A stretch of DNA of 64,000 nt from the NCBI RefSeq assembly GCF_030127105.1, contig NZ_CP126162.1, forward strand, positions 186,001 to 250,000. The letters run 5' to 3'. The notes beneath the pieces were generated by a model. That model was not told the origin of the DNA. It saw only the letters and a list, made by a program, of their open reading frames with translations, and did no database searches. A program made the position numbers and the translations under genes. The DNA comes from Haloarcula pelagica (GTDB taxonomy: Archaea; Halobacteriota; Halobacteria; Halobacteriales; Haloarculaceae). Below are positions 33,382 through 41,927 of this stretch, piece after piece; positions within the stretch are counted from its first letter, which is position 1; every line of letters begins with the position of its first letter.

Positions 33382-34554
33382 TCAGTCAGCGGTGCTTCCG
33401 GCGGTCTGCATCCCTTCTTCGAGGGCGACCTCGGCGTCGCTGTCGAGTCGTCGCTGGTGGATCGTCTCGCCGGTGCTGGCGTCGAAGAGATGCACGTCCT
33501 CGTCGGGGATCTCGACGGCGACTACCGCACCCTCGTTGATGAGCCGCTGGCCGTCCGTCTCGGCGATGAACGTCTGGTCGTGGTCCTGCTGTGTTGCCTG
33601 GAGGTAGACGTAGGAGGTGCTCCCCATCGGTTCGACAACGTCGACCTCCGCTTCGAACTCGTGGCCACCGGTCGGGTCGTCGTGGAGCGTGATGTCCTCG
33701 GGTCTGGCCCCCAGGACGAGGTCGCTCCGGTCGTCTGCCGAGGTCTGCATCCGCTCGGTCAGATCGAAGTCGAACCCGTCGGCCCGCAGGGTGCCACCCT
33801 CGACGTGGCCCTCGAAGAAGTTCATCGACGGCGAGCCGAGGAAGCCGGCGACGAACTGGTTCGCCGGCCGGTAGAAACACTCCAGCGGCGTCCCGATCTG
33901 CTGGAGTTCCCCGTAGTTGAGGACGACCAGCCGGTCGCCCATGGTCATCGCCTCGGTCTGGTCGTGGGTGACATACAGCGTCGTGACGCCCAGTTCGCTC
34001 TGCAGGCGGTTGATCTCGGTCCGCATCTCCGCGCGGAGTTTCGCGTCCAGGTTCGAGAGCGGTTCGTCCATCAGGAAGACGTTCGGGTCCCGGACGATCG
34101 CCCGCCCCAGCGCGACGCGCTGTTGCTGGCCGCCCGACAGTTCGCCGGGCGTGTTGTCCAGCAGTTCGCCGATGTCCATCATCTCGGCCGCCGAGGTGAC
34201 CGTCTCCTCGATCTCCTGGTCGGACTGCTCCGTCGACATCTTCAGCCCGAACGACATGTTCTCCTCGACGGTCATGTTCGGATACAGCGCGTAGTTCTGG
34301 AACACCATCGCGATGTCGCGCGCGCGCGGTCCGAGTTGGTTGACGACGGTGTCGCCGATCTTCACGTCGCCTTCGCTCTGGGTTTCGAGCCCCGCGACGA
34401 TCCGCATGAGCGTCGATTTCCCGCTGCCGGACGGTCCGACGAAGACGACGAACTCGCCGTCGTGGATGTCGAGGGACACGTCGTCGACTGCGACGACCGA
34501 TTCGTCGCCCTCTCCGAACCGCTTCGTTACGTCGTCGATCGTGATACTAGCCAT
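33382..34554 (-). CDS. Sugar ABC transporter ATPase, UgpC/MalK type
   Basis: CUT1 family ATPase of 390 aa, fourth gene of the 33-38 kb importer operon. Walker A is GPSGSGKST, with Ser where the other CUT1 ATPases in this window have Cys. Signature LSGGQQQRVALGRAIV, Walker B VFLMDEPLSNLDAKL and switch THDQTEAMTMGD are intact, with a C-terminal regulatory domain (LGARPEDITLHDD). 85 bases separate it from the MalG-type permease. Followed by the aldolase gene on the same transcript. Confidence 0.87.
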   Translation of the reverse strand: MASITIDDVTKRFGEGDESVVAVDDVSLDIHDGEFVVFVGPSGSGKSTLMRIVAGLETQSEGDVKIGDTVVNQLGPRARDIAMVFQNYALYPNMTVEENMSFGLKMSTEQSDQEIEETVTSAAEMMDIGELLDNTPGELSGGQQQRVALGRAIVRDPNVFLMDEPLSNLDAKLRAEMRTEINRLQSELGVTTLYVTHDQTEAMTMGDRLVVLNYGELQQIGTPLECFYRPANQFVAGFLGSPSMNFFEGHVEGGTLRADGFDFDLTERMQTSADDRSDLVLGARPEDITLHDDPTGGHEFEAEVDVVEPMGSTSYVYLQATQQDHDQTFIAETDGQRLINEGAVVAVEIPDEDVHLFDASTGETIHQRRLDSDAEVALEEGMQTAGSTAD

Positions 34555-34639
34555 TAGTGTGTCTCCGTTGTGCGGCTGTTTCTCGCCGCCGCACGGGCGT
34601 GGTCTGCGTGCAGTACGTGTCGTTCGGTGGAACGCGTGT

Positions 34640-35518
34640 TCATTCTTTGATCACCACACCGAAGCTGAGGCCGGCCGCGAGATACTTGTTGACCGCGATC
34701 AGGAAGACGACGACCGGAACGATCATCGCGGTCGAGGCGGCCGCGAGCATCGACCACTCGATGGACCGGGAGCCGATGAACGAGTAGACGAACAGCGTCA
34801 CCGGCACCGCCTCGAAGCTCGTCAACACGAGTCCGAACAGCAGCTCGATCCACGCGAAGATGAAGCTGATGATGGCCACCGAGAAGATGCCCGGTTTGGC
34901 CGCCGGCAGGACGACCTTCCGGAAGCCCTGGAACTGCGTCGCGCCGTCGACACGTGCGGCTTCCTCCAGCGTCTCGGGGATGCCATCGAAGAACGCCTTC
35001 ATCACCCAGACGACAAGCGAGAGGTTGATGCTGACGTACATCAACACCATCCCGATCCGGGTGTCGAACAGGTTCAGCGCCCGGAAGATGACGAAAAACG
35101 GGATGACGACGGCGATCGGCGGGAGCATGCGCGAGGAGAGGATCCACACGAGCACGTCCCGTTCTTTGGGGATGTCGTACCGCGAGAGCACGTACGCCGC
35201 GGGCACGCCGATCAGCAGGACGATCACGACCGACGCCGACACCATCAGCACGCTGTTGGCGAAGGCGGCGACGAAATCGGACTGCTGGACCAACTGGATG
35301 TAGTTGTACACCGTCGGCAGGAAGATCCAGTCCGGCGGCAGCGAGTTGGCCTGTCCCGGCGGTTTCAGCGACATGGAGACGAGCCAGTACAGCGGGAACA
35401 GCACGACGAACGACCAGCCAAGCAGGATGGTGTGTCGAGCGACCCTGACGAGTGTCTCCCGCGTCTCCTTGTCGAGGCGCTGTGAGCCGATGGCAGCCTC
35501 CTCGTCGGATGTCGCCAT
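34640..35518 (-). CDS. Sugar ABC permease, MalG type
   Basis: Permease, 292 aa. After a hydrophilic N-terminus (MATSDEEAAIGSQRL) it has helices such as LLGWSFVVLFPLYWLVSMSL and the EAA loop EAARVDGATQFQGFRKVVLP. The ATG at 35516-35518 overlaps the preceding TGA (ATGA), a sign of translational coupling; an upstream extension of three codons was not used. Partner of the MalF-type permease encoded just upstream. Confidence 0.87.
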   Translation of the reverse strand: MATSDEEAAIGSQRLDKETRETLVRVARHTILLGWSFVVLFPLYWLVSMSLKPPGQANSLPPDWIFLPTVYNYIQLVQQSDFVAAFANSVLMVSASVVIVLLIGVPAAYVLSRYDIPKERDVLVWILSSRMLPPIAVVIPFFVIFRALNLFDTRIGMVLMYVSINLSLVVWVMKAFFDGIPETLEEAARVDGATQFQGFRKVVLPAAKPGIFSVAIISFIFAWIELLFGLVLTSFEAVPVTLFVYSFIGSRSIEWSMLAAASTAMIVPVVVFLIAVNKYLAAGLSFGVVIKE

Positions 35519-36450
35519 CAGTCCCACACCCCCTCGAAGCCGACCTTCGCGATGATGATGTTACACAGCGCCACCACGAGGACGAGGTAGACGATGGCGA
35601 TGGCCGCGGCCACGCCCAGTTGGTTGTTGATGAACATCTGTTCGTAGATGTTGATGCTGACGAGCTGAGTGGCCGTCCCCGGTCCGCCGTTGGTCAGCCC
35701 GTAGACGACGCCGAAGGTCCGGAACAGGTCGATGAGCCGGATGAGCGTGGCGACGAACACCACTGGCTTCATGTACGGGATGATGACGTGGACGTAGCGG
35801 CGCCACAGCGGCGCGCCGTCGACGCGGGAGGCCTCGACGAGCGTGTCGGGCACCGACGAGAGGCCGGCGTAGAAGATGATGAACATGAACGGCGTCCAGT
35901 TCCACGTGTCCAGCAGGATCACCGTCAACAGCGGCACGTCCGAGAGGAACGCGGGGGCCGCAAACGGCGTCGCCGTCTCGATCACGTACGGGATGACACC
36001 GATCTCGCTGTTCAGCATGATCCGGCCGATCGTCGCGAGCGACACGGGCGCGACAGCCATCGGGATGATGAACAGCACCCGGTAGAACCCCTTCATGCGA
36101 CCGGAGTCGACGCCGGCGACCAGTGCCGCCAAGACGAATCCGAGCGCGGTCTCCAGGGCCAGTGCGCTGACGACGACGGTGATCGTGATGACGAACGAGT
36201 GGAACGCGCCGCCCCGGGTGAACGCCGTCTCGAAGTTGCTGAGCCCGACGAACTCCGCCTCGAAGACGTTGAACGTCGGTTCGGCGATCAGGCTGAGATA
36301 GAGGTCGTAGGCACCAGGGAAGAAGGTGATCATCACCATCACCAGCACCATCGGTGCCATGAACCAGTACGGGAGGTAGTCGTTCCAGAGATCCCGGAGT
36401 CTGGCGAGGGTCGTCCGGTTTGCCGACTCTGTTTGGGTAGGTGTGCTCAT
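35518..36450 (-). CDS. Sugar ABC permease, MalF type
   Basis: Permease, 310 aa, with helices including YWFMAPMVLVMVMITFFPG and VVVSALALETALGFVLAALV. The EAA loop is EASRVDGAPLWRRYVHVIIP. It lies 42 bases after the binding-protein stop. Together with the next gene it forms the membrane channel of the third sugar importer in the window. No features indicate which sugar is carried; the aldolase and kinase in the same operon suggest a (deoxy)hexose, pentose or corresponding ketose. Confidence 0.87.
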   Translation of the reverse strand: MSTPTQTESANRTTLARLRDLWNDYLPYWFMAPMVLVMVMITFFPGAYDLYLSLIAEPTFNVFEAEFVGLSNFETAFTRGGAFHSFVITITVVVSALALETALGFVLAALVAGVDSGRMKGFYRVLFIIPMAVAPVSLATIGRIMLNSEIGVIPYVIETATPFAAPAFLSDVPLLTVILLDTWNWTPFMFIIFYAGLSSVPDTLVEASRVDGAPLWRRYVHVIIPYMKPVVFVATLIRLIDLFRTFGVVYGLTNGGPGTATQLVSINIYEQMFINNQLGVAAAIAIVYLVLVVALCNIIIAKVGFEGVWD

Positions 36451-36492
36451 TTGTTGTGGATATGTCTCATGATGCTGGTTCGGGCTGGCACG

Positions 36493-37935
36493 TCAGCCGC
36501 TGTAGATGTCTTCCGCGACCTCCGCGGCCCGCGTCATCGCCGCCTCGGCGGACTTCTGGCCAGCGATAGCGCGCTGGAGTTCCTCGGAGTAGCGCTGGCC
36601 CCACTCGGGGTACTTCCGGTCGAACGGGTCCGGTGCGGCCTCCTGCAGGGATTCGAGCGTGACCTGCGCGAAGTTGTCGCCGACGCGCGAGCGGAACTCG
36701 TCGTTCTCCCAGACCGACTGACGCACCGAGAACGCCGCGCCGTTGTCGAGGTGCATCCAGGTGTTGGTCGGCTCGGAGGACGCCCACAGCATGAACAGGA
36801 ACGCCTGTTCGGAGTTCGAGGCGTTCTTCGACGTGGAGATCTGCCAGTTGAACGCGTTCGGCGAGAACGTCCCGTCGGCCGGTCGCGGCGCCTTCGCGAT
36901 ACCGATGTCTTCGCCGACCTGAGAGTCCTCGCCGGTCAGGCCCGGCCAGAACAGGTTTGCGTCGGCGACGATGTGACCGGCCCGCCCCTCCTGCATCGTC
37001 GCGAGCACGTCGGACCACGTCTGGGTCGACGCGCCCTCGGGACCGTAGTCCTGGAGGAGGCTGGTGTACCACTCGGCCGCCTCGATGACACCGTCGGTGT
37101 CCAGTCCCGAGTCGTTCGGGAACTCGGTCCAGAGCTCGGCGCCGTACTCGCGCAGGAACGTGTTCAGGATGTAGATGTTCATCCCGTAACCCTTCTGGCC
37201 GCGGCCGACCGTCCCGACCACGTCGGACTCGTTCTCGTGGATCGTCTGTGCGTTCTGCCGGAACTGTTCGAGCGTCTCGGCGACTTCGAGGTCGTGTTTC
37301 TCGTAGAGGTCCGTTCGGTAGAACTGGGTCTGGACCTCGACGGTGATGGGGATGCCCGTCCAGGAGTCGCTGTAGCCGCCGCCGTGGGCCTGCCACTTCG
37401 AGGCCTCGAAGAGGTCGTCGGGCTGGTACCACTCCTCGTCGTAGAGACTGCTGTCGTCGAAGTACGGATCGAGGGGTTGAATCCAGCCCTCCTCGCGGAA
37501 CTGATTGACGACCTGATCCATGTAGAAGATGTCGAACTGCCCGGCGCCGGTGCTGACATCGGTCTGTCGCTTGGTCCGGAACTGCTGTTCCGGGAGGATG
37601 TTCCAGACGACATCGATCCCCGTCAGTTCCTCGAAGACGGGCACCGCGGGCTTGATGGCCGACACCCACGGGTGCTGGACGGCACCGATGTTGATCTGTG
37701 ACCCCTCGAACTGCCGCCAGTCGATGTCTGCGCTCTGGTACTCCTCCAGCGGGATGGCGAGGTCGCCGTCGGATCCGGAACTGGACTCGGTCGAATCGCC
37801 GCTGGACCCGTTACCGCCGCTCGATCCGTCGCCACCGCCCGAGCCACTCGACCCGCCTCGCGTACAGCCTGCGAGGCCGCCGAGCAGTCCGACACCTGTC
37901 GCTTTGATAAAGTTCCGCCTGTTGCGCTCTGTCAT
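36493..37935 (-). CDS. Sugar ABC transporter substrate-binding lipoprotein
   Basis: Extracellular binding protein, 480 aa from the ATG at 37933-37935. The N-terminus is a clear Tat lipoprotein signal: RNRRNFIKATG, then GLAGC with the lipid-acceptor Cys near residue 24, then a Gly/Ser/Asp linker. An in-frame upstream start would place about 30 extra residues before the signal and is unlikely. First gene of a six-gene operon (binding protein, two permeases, ATPase, aldolase, kinase). TATA TTTATTAT at 37971-37978 lies 36-43 bases upstream. Confidence 0.87.
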   Translation of the reverse strand: MTERNRRNFIKATGVGLLGGLAGCTRGGSSGSGGGDGSSGGNGSSGDSTESSSGSDGDLAIPLEEYQSADIDWRQFEGSQINIGAVQHPWVSAIKPAVPVFEELTGIDVVWNILPEQQFRTKRQTDVSTGAGQFDIFYMDQVVNQFREEGWIQPLDPYFDDSSLYDEEWYQPDDLFEASKWQAHGGGYSDSWTGIPITVEVQTQFYRTDLYEKHDLEVAETLEQFRQNAQTIHENESDVVGTVGRGQKGYGMNIYILNTFLREYGAELWTEFPNDSGLDTDGVIEAAEWYTSLLQDYGPEGASTQTWSDVLATMQEGRAGHIVADANLFWPGLTGEDSQVGEDIGIAKAPRPADGTFSPNAFNWQISTSKNASNSEQAFLFMLWASSEPTNTWMHLDNGAAFSVRQSVWENDEFRSRVGDNFAQVTLESLQEAAPDPFDRKYPEWGQRYSEELQRAIAGQKSAEAAMTRAAEVAEDIYSG

Positions 37936-38286
37936 ATTGGCTTGCCTCGGTCTAGCAACAACATTCATGCATAATAAAGGTACCCCTTCTTCGAAGCCCA
38001 GCGAGCGGGGGACGATCACGTAAATCGCCACACAGCGAGCGGTTTGCGGTCGAACCGTGGAAAGACTTTAATGGAGTGTCCGACAACAGTTGGGCCGAGG
38101 CCACACGAGAACAGCAGTCGTCGGTCACACGTCGAGTCCTCGTGCGAGCGACGCGCTCCCGACTGACATCGCGACGACACTCACCGACGAGCCTGTTCGG
38201 CCACGATCCACCATGACTGGAGACACCCACACGTCAGCACAGTACCGACCCGTCACACACGTCCGTTCCGCTGTGGGGGGCGAGTG
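37936..38286. other. 351-base divergent promoter region
   Basis: Lies between the divergent binding-protein and dehydrogenase genes. The minus-strand TATA box is TTTATTAT at 37971-37978. For the plus-strand gene I see ACTTTAATGG near 38065 but no clear TATA box close to its start. I did not find the GTTCT/GAAC palindrome of the neighbouring iclR promoter here. Confidence 0.4.
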
Positions 38287-39321
38287 ATGCGAGCGACCAC
38301 ACTCACAGACGTTGGCGAGATCGAAGTCCAGGAACGGGAACGCCCCGAACCGAAGCCGAACGAGGTGCTCGTCGAAGTCGGTGCCTGCAGCGTCTGCATG
38401 ACCGATTATCACATGTACCACGGGACCTTCGCCGCCCCGACGCCGCTGGTGCTCGGTCACGAGAGCGCCGGGACCGTCGTCGATGTCGGGACCGATGTCG
38501 ACACGTTCGCCGCGGGTGACCGTGTCGCGATCAATCCGACTGTCCCCTGTAACGCCTGTTCGTACTGCAAGCGCGGGGAGACACACCTCTGTGAGAACAA
38601 CACGAGCATCGGCGGTGCCGGCGAGACGATCCTCGACGGCGCGTTCGCAGAGTACGTCCGCGTACCGGCCATCAACGTCGAAGACATCGGCGAGATGTCC
38701 TTCGAGCGGGCCGCGTTGGCCGAACCACTGGCCTGCTGTCTCCACGGTGTCGAACAGACGGATCTCACGCCGGGCGACAGCGTCGCCATCATCGGTGCCG
38801 GTCCGATCGGGCTCCTCCTGTTGCAGTCGTTCCGCATCGCCGGCGCCGCACCCATCGTGGTCTCCGAACCGGACGACGAGCGCCGCGAGATCGCCGCCGA
38901 ACTCGGCGCCGACGCCGTCGTCGACCCCGAGGAGGAAGACCCCGAGACGGCGATCCCCGAGGCCGCCGGCGGTGCCGTCGACGTTGGCGCGGAGGCGATC
39001 GGACTCGTACCGACGATCAAACAGGCCAACGCGGTGACTGCCCAGGGCGGCTCGACGCTCGTCTTCGGCGTCCCGGACCAGGAGGCGACCATGGAGGTCA
39101 GCCCCTTCGACATCTTCTTCGACGAGGTCGACTACCGGGGTTCGTTCTCCCTGACGACGGAGGACTTCGAGCGAGCGGTGACGCTGCTCCAGCAGGGTCG
39201 GATCGACGCGGACACCCTCGTCACAGAACGGATCGGACTCGACGACTTGCCGACGGCGTTCGAGCGCATGGAGAACGGCGAGGGACTGAAGAAAGTCGTC
39301 GTCCCGGGCGCCAGCGACTGA
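38287..39321 (+). CDS. Zinc-dependent polyol/alcohol dehydrogenase
   Basis: Medium-chain zinc dehydrogenase, 344 aa. Catalytic zinc region CSVCMTDYHMYHG and LGHESAGTV, structural zinc loop CNACSYCKRGETHLC, nucleotide fold VAIIGAGPIGLLLLQSF. ATG at 38287 was chosen; a GTG one codon upstream is equally in frame. It is divergent from the importer-aldolase-kinase operon. If it oxidises an alditol to a ketose, it would supply the kinase with substrate without an isomerase; this is inference from gene order only. Confidence 0.82.
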   Translation: MRATTLTDVGEIEVQERERPEPKPNEVLVEVGACSVCMTDYHMYHGTFAAPTPLVLGHESAGTVVDVGTDVDTFAAGDRVAINPTVPCNACSYCKRGETHLCENNTSIGGAGETILDGAFAEYVRVPAINVEDIGEMSFERAALAEPLACCLHGVEQTDLTPGDSVAIIGAGPIGLLLLQSFRIAGAAPIVVSEPDDERREIAAELGADAVVDPEEEDPETAIPEAAGGAVDVGAEAIGLVPTIKQANAVTAQGGSTLVFGVPDQEATMEVSPFDIFFDEVDYRGSFSLTTEDFERAVTLLQQGRIDADTLVTERIGLDDLPTAFERMENGEGLKKVVVPGASD

Positions 39322-39429
39322 GGTCGGTCGCCGCGTCACCGCACTGTTCTGGAGCCCTCCCCCCGTCTGCCATTCTGTGTCTAAAACTACGACCAGCGAT
39401 CCGTCCGGTCCGTGGGTCACGTTGTATTC

Positions 39430-39447
39430 GTTCTTCTCTCAAGAACA
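39430..39447. promoter_or_regulatory. Operator-like palindrome, copy 1
   Basis: GTTCTT-CTCTC-AAGAAC, a perfect inverted repeat with 6-base arms, followed by A. 15 of 18 positions are identical to the copy at 39541-39558. Confidence 0.5.
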
Positions 39448-39540
39448 CAAATAGTTCGCGCGTTTTTGAGTGCACAAAAGTAACCTATTTCGTTTTTCGT
39501 GAGGGATACATCGCGTGTGAACAGTTACCAGGGCGAAAGT

Positions 39541-39558
39541 GTTCTGCTCTAACGAACA
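39541..39558. promoter_or_regulatory. Operator-like palindrome, copy 2, next to the TATA box
   Basis: GTTCTGCTCTAACGAACA, with T before it giving TGTTC-N9-GAACA. It abuts the TATA box of the iclR gene, so a bound regulator would compete with or contact the basal transcription factors TBP/TFB. Confidence 0.5.
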
Positions 39559-39591
39559 GAATTATGTACGTGGCACCAGTACACGAAGACA

Positions 39592-40359
39592 ATGAGCGAC
39601 ACACCAAGCTACACCATCGACGCGACGGAAACGTCGCTCGACCTGCTCGAACTCCTGGTGCAATCGGCCGACCCGATGGGCGTGACGGCGCTTGCCGACC
39701 GCCTCGGGGTCGCAAAGAGCGTCGTCTACAACCACCTCGCGACGTTGCGTGAGCGTGGCTACGTCGTCAAGCGTGGCGACCGATACGAACCCTCGCTCAA
39801 ACCCCTGGACGTCGGTTCACAGACGCGTGCGGCGATGCCCATCTACGAGTCCGCGCGCCACCACCTCGACAACCTCGCCGCTGCTTCCGGGGAGACGACA
39901 GTGCTGTTCGTCCTCGAAGCGGGGTCGGGCGTGCCGGTCTACATCGCCGAGGCCAGCGACGGCTGGTCGCCGCGTTTCCACGAGGGCCAGCGCTATCCAC
40001 TCCACGTAAACGCACCGGGGAAGGCGATTCTGGCGTCGCTGCCGGAGGAGCGCGTCGACGAGATTCTGGCGGCCACCGACCTCGTCGCGCCGACCGAGGC
40101 CACGATAACCCGGCGGGACGAACTCAAAGCCACGCTCCGGGGAGTCCGCGAGGACACCGTCGCGTTCTGTAGAGGAGAACAGTACGAGGGGATCGTCGGT
40201 GCCGCCGCCCCGGTGTCGGTCAGCGATGCCGACTGCGTGGCAGCGCTCGGCATCTGTGGTCCGGTAGACCGACTGAGCGGGCGGTACCTCGAAGAGGACA
40301 TCACCGGCCAGGTCGTCAGCACCGCGAAGTCGATTCAGGTCGACCTCCGGAGTCGATGA
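39592..40359 (+). CDS. IclR-family transcriptional regulator (module 31-39 kb)
   Basis: Regulator of 255 aa. Winged helix: SLDLLELLVQSADPMGVTAL, then ADRLGVAKSVVYNHLATLRE. Effector domain: MPIYESARHHLDNLAAASGE, YPLHVNAPGKAILASLPEE, and EGIVGAAAPVSVSDADCVAA. ATG at 39592 fits a TATA box 24-32 bases upstream, so the mRNA is probably leaderless. Two near-identical palindromes upstream suggest autoregulation. By position it is the likely controller of the dehydrogenase and the importer-aldolase-kinase operon. Confidence 0.85.
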   Translation: MSDTPSYTIDATETSLDLLELLVQSADPMGVTALADRLGVAKSVVYNHLATLRERGYVVKRGDRYEPSLKPLDVGSQTRAAMPIYESARHHLDNLAAASGETTVLFVLEAGSGVPVYIAEASDGWSPRFHEGQRYPLHVNAPGKAILASLPEERVDEILAATDLVAPTEATITRRDELKATLRGVREDTVAFCRGEQYEGIVGAAAPVSVSDADCVAALGICGPVDRLSGRYLEEDITGQVVSTAKSIQVDLRSR

Positions 40360-40769
40360 ACCGAATGAGTGGGTGTCGTAACACCAGTACAACTGTTATA
40401 CCACTGGGTTCCACGCCCGTTCGACAGCCGACTCGACCGGAACGGTGGTGTAACGCTAAGGCACGATTAGATGAATTCACAGGTGTATTGGACCACTTGT
40501 TCAAGAATGTGAGTGTATTCGGATTCCTATATTCGCTACAGCCGAGGTGATACCATATTTTGTTTTGAGCCAATAGAAAAAGCTATCTAAGTGTGTTTTA
40601 ATTGTTTTTGGTTATCAAAAGCGGTATTGCGTTTGTGAAATGTCGAGAGCCGAGGAAAAGAGGTCCGAAAGCGTTGTGATAACCTCAAACAACCGATATC
40701 TGACGACAGGTAGCGGGAATCACCGACGAGAGGGTCGCACAGCGCACGGACCGAGACAGCGGGTGCCGG
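40360..40769. other. 410-base convergent region, AT-rich
   Basis: Lies between the ends of the iclR gene and the ACR3 gene. It is AT-rich, with GTTTTAATTGTTTTTGG near 40594-40610 that could terminate plus-strand transcription. Codons 40458-40550 read LDEFTGVLDHLFKNVSVFGF and end at TGA with AT-rich codon usage unlike the neighbours; this may be a gene fragment, but I recognise no family. Confidence 0.4.
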
Positions 40770-41927
40770 TCAGTCGGTCTCCACGGACGGTGGGGTCGTG
40801 TCGGGCTGTTCGGTGGTGGCACCGCTCCAGTCGAACCGCCGCTGGAAGGCCAGTGCGACGTTGACGAGCGCCAGCAGCACGGGCACCTCGATGAGGGGCC
40901 CGACGACGGTGGTGAACGCGACGCCGGAACCGACACCGAACACCGCGACGGCGACCGCGATCGCGAGTTCGAAGTTGTTCGAGGCGGCGGTGAAACCGAT
41001 CGCCGTCGTCGTCGAGTAGTCCGCGCCGACGCCCTTGCCCATCCCGAAGCTCACCAGAAACATCACGACGAAGTAGATGGTCAGCGGGACGGCGATCAGG
41101 AGCACGTCGCCGGGCGAGGCGACGATCGTCTCCCCCTGGGTGGCGAACATCACGACGATCGTAAACAGGAGCGCGATCAGGGTCAGCGGATCGATCGTCG
41201 GGACGAACTGCTCGTCGTACCACGCCTGTCCCTTGGTTCGCGTACCGACGTACCGCGTGAGGAAGCCGCCGGCGAAGGGGATCCCGAGGAAGACGACGAT
41301 GGCCTGGAACACCTGCATCGGCGTCACGTCGAACGTCTCGATGCCGGCGACGAGCGTCTCCATGCCGAGCAGCGGCGGGAGGACGAGCGCGAAGAACCAG
41401 ACGTAGACGCCGTATGTCACGATCTGGAAGAGGCTGTTGAACGCGACCAACCCGGTCACGTACTCGGTCGACCCGTCCGCGAGTTCGTTCCAGACGAGCA
41501 CCATCGCGATGCACCGCGCCATGCCGATGAACACGAGTCCGAGGAAGTACTCCGGGCGGGCAGGCAGCCCGGGGACGAGCCCGCTGAAGAAGATCACGGC
41601 CAGCCCGAACATGAGTGTCGGACCGATCAGCCAGTTCTGGACGAGACTCAGGCCGAGGACGCGCCAGTTGCGGAACACGGCCCGGAGTTGCGAGTACTCG
41701 GCTTTCGCCAGCGGTGGATACATCATGGCGACGAGGCCGATCTCGACCAGATGGAACTGCTGGATCGGGCGCGTGACCGACGGCGCGACGAACCCGAGAC
41801 CGACGCCGACGGCCATCGCGGCGACGATCCAGACGGTGAGGTACTTATCGAGGAAGTCCATCGACCGCGGATCACCACAGCTCTCACAGTCACAGTTCGG
41901 GCCGTGGGACTGCTCGACGCTACTCAT
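40770..41927 (-). CDS. ACR3-type arsenite efflux permease
   Basis: Arsenite/H+ antiporter of the ACR3 (BASS superfamily) type, 385 aa, about ten membrane helices. Family motifs: YPPLAKAEYSQLRAVFRNWR, then MARCIAMVLVWNELADG with the essential Cys, and FTAASNNFELAIAVAVAVFG. The N-terminus has a Cys-rich extension (PNCDCESCGDP) before the first helix, which may bind arsenite. The ATG at 41925-41927 overlaps the end of arsM (ATGAGTAG), so translation is coupled. Last gene of the arsR-arsM-ACR3 operon; it exports As(III) from the cell. Confidence 0.88.
   Translation of the reverse strand: MSSVEQSHGPNCDCESCGDPRSMDFLDKYLTVWIVAAMAVGVGLGFVAPSVTRPIQQFHLVEIGLVAMMYPPLAKAEYSQLRAVFRNWRVLGLSLVQNWLIGPTLMFGLAVIFFSGLVPGLPARPEYFLGLVFIGMARCIAMVLVWNELADGSTEYVTGLVAFNSLFQIVTYGVYVWFFALVLPPLLGMETLVAGIETFDVTPMQVFQAIVVFLGIPFAGGFLTRYVGTRTKGQAWYDEQFVPTIDPLTLIALLFTIVVMFATQGETIVASPGDVLLIAVPLTIYFVVMFLVSFGMGKGVGADYSTTTAIGFTAASNNFELAIAVAVAVFGVGSGVAFTTVVGPLIEVPVLLALVNVALAFQRRFDWSGATTEQPDTTPPSVETD

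Larger units (their letters stand above)
39322..39591. other. 270-base regulatory region before the iclR gene
   Basis: Carries two copies of an 18-base near-palindrome (39430-39447 and 39541-39558) and a TATA box AATTATGTA at 39560-39568, 24-32 bases before the ATG. Confidence 0.5.

Noticed and set aside
35452-37701. 749-codon open frame on the plus strand
   Set aside because: It is the mirror of the permease and binding-protein genes on the minus strand, which have clear domain motifs. The plus-strand product is Arg/Asp/Val-rich with no features.
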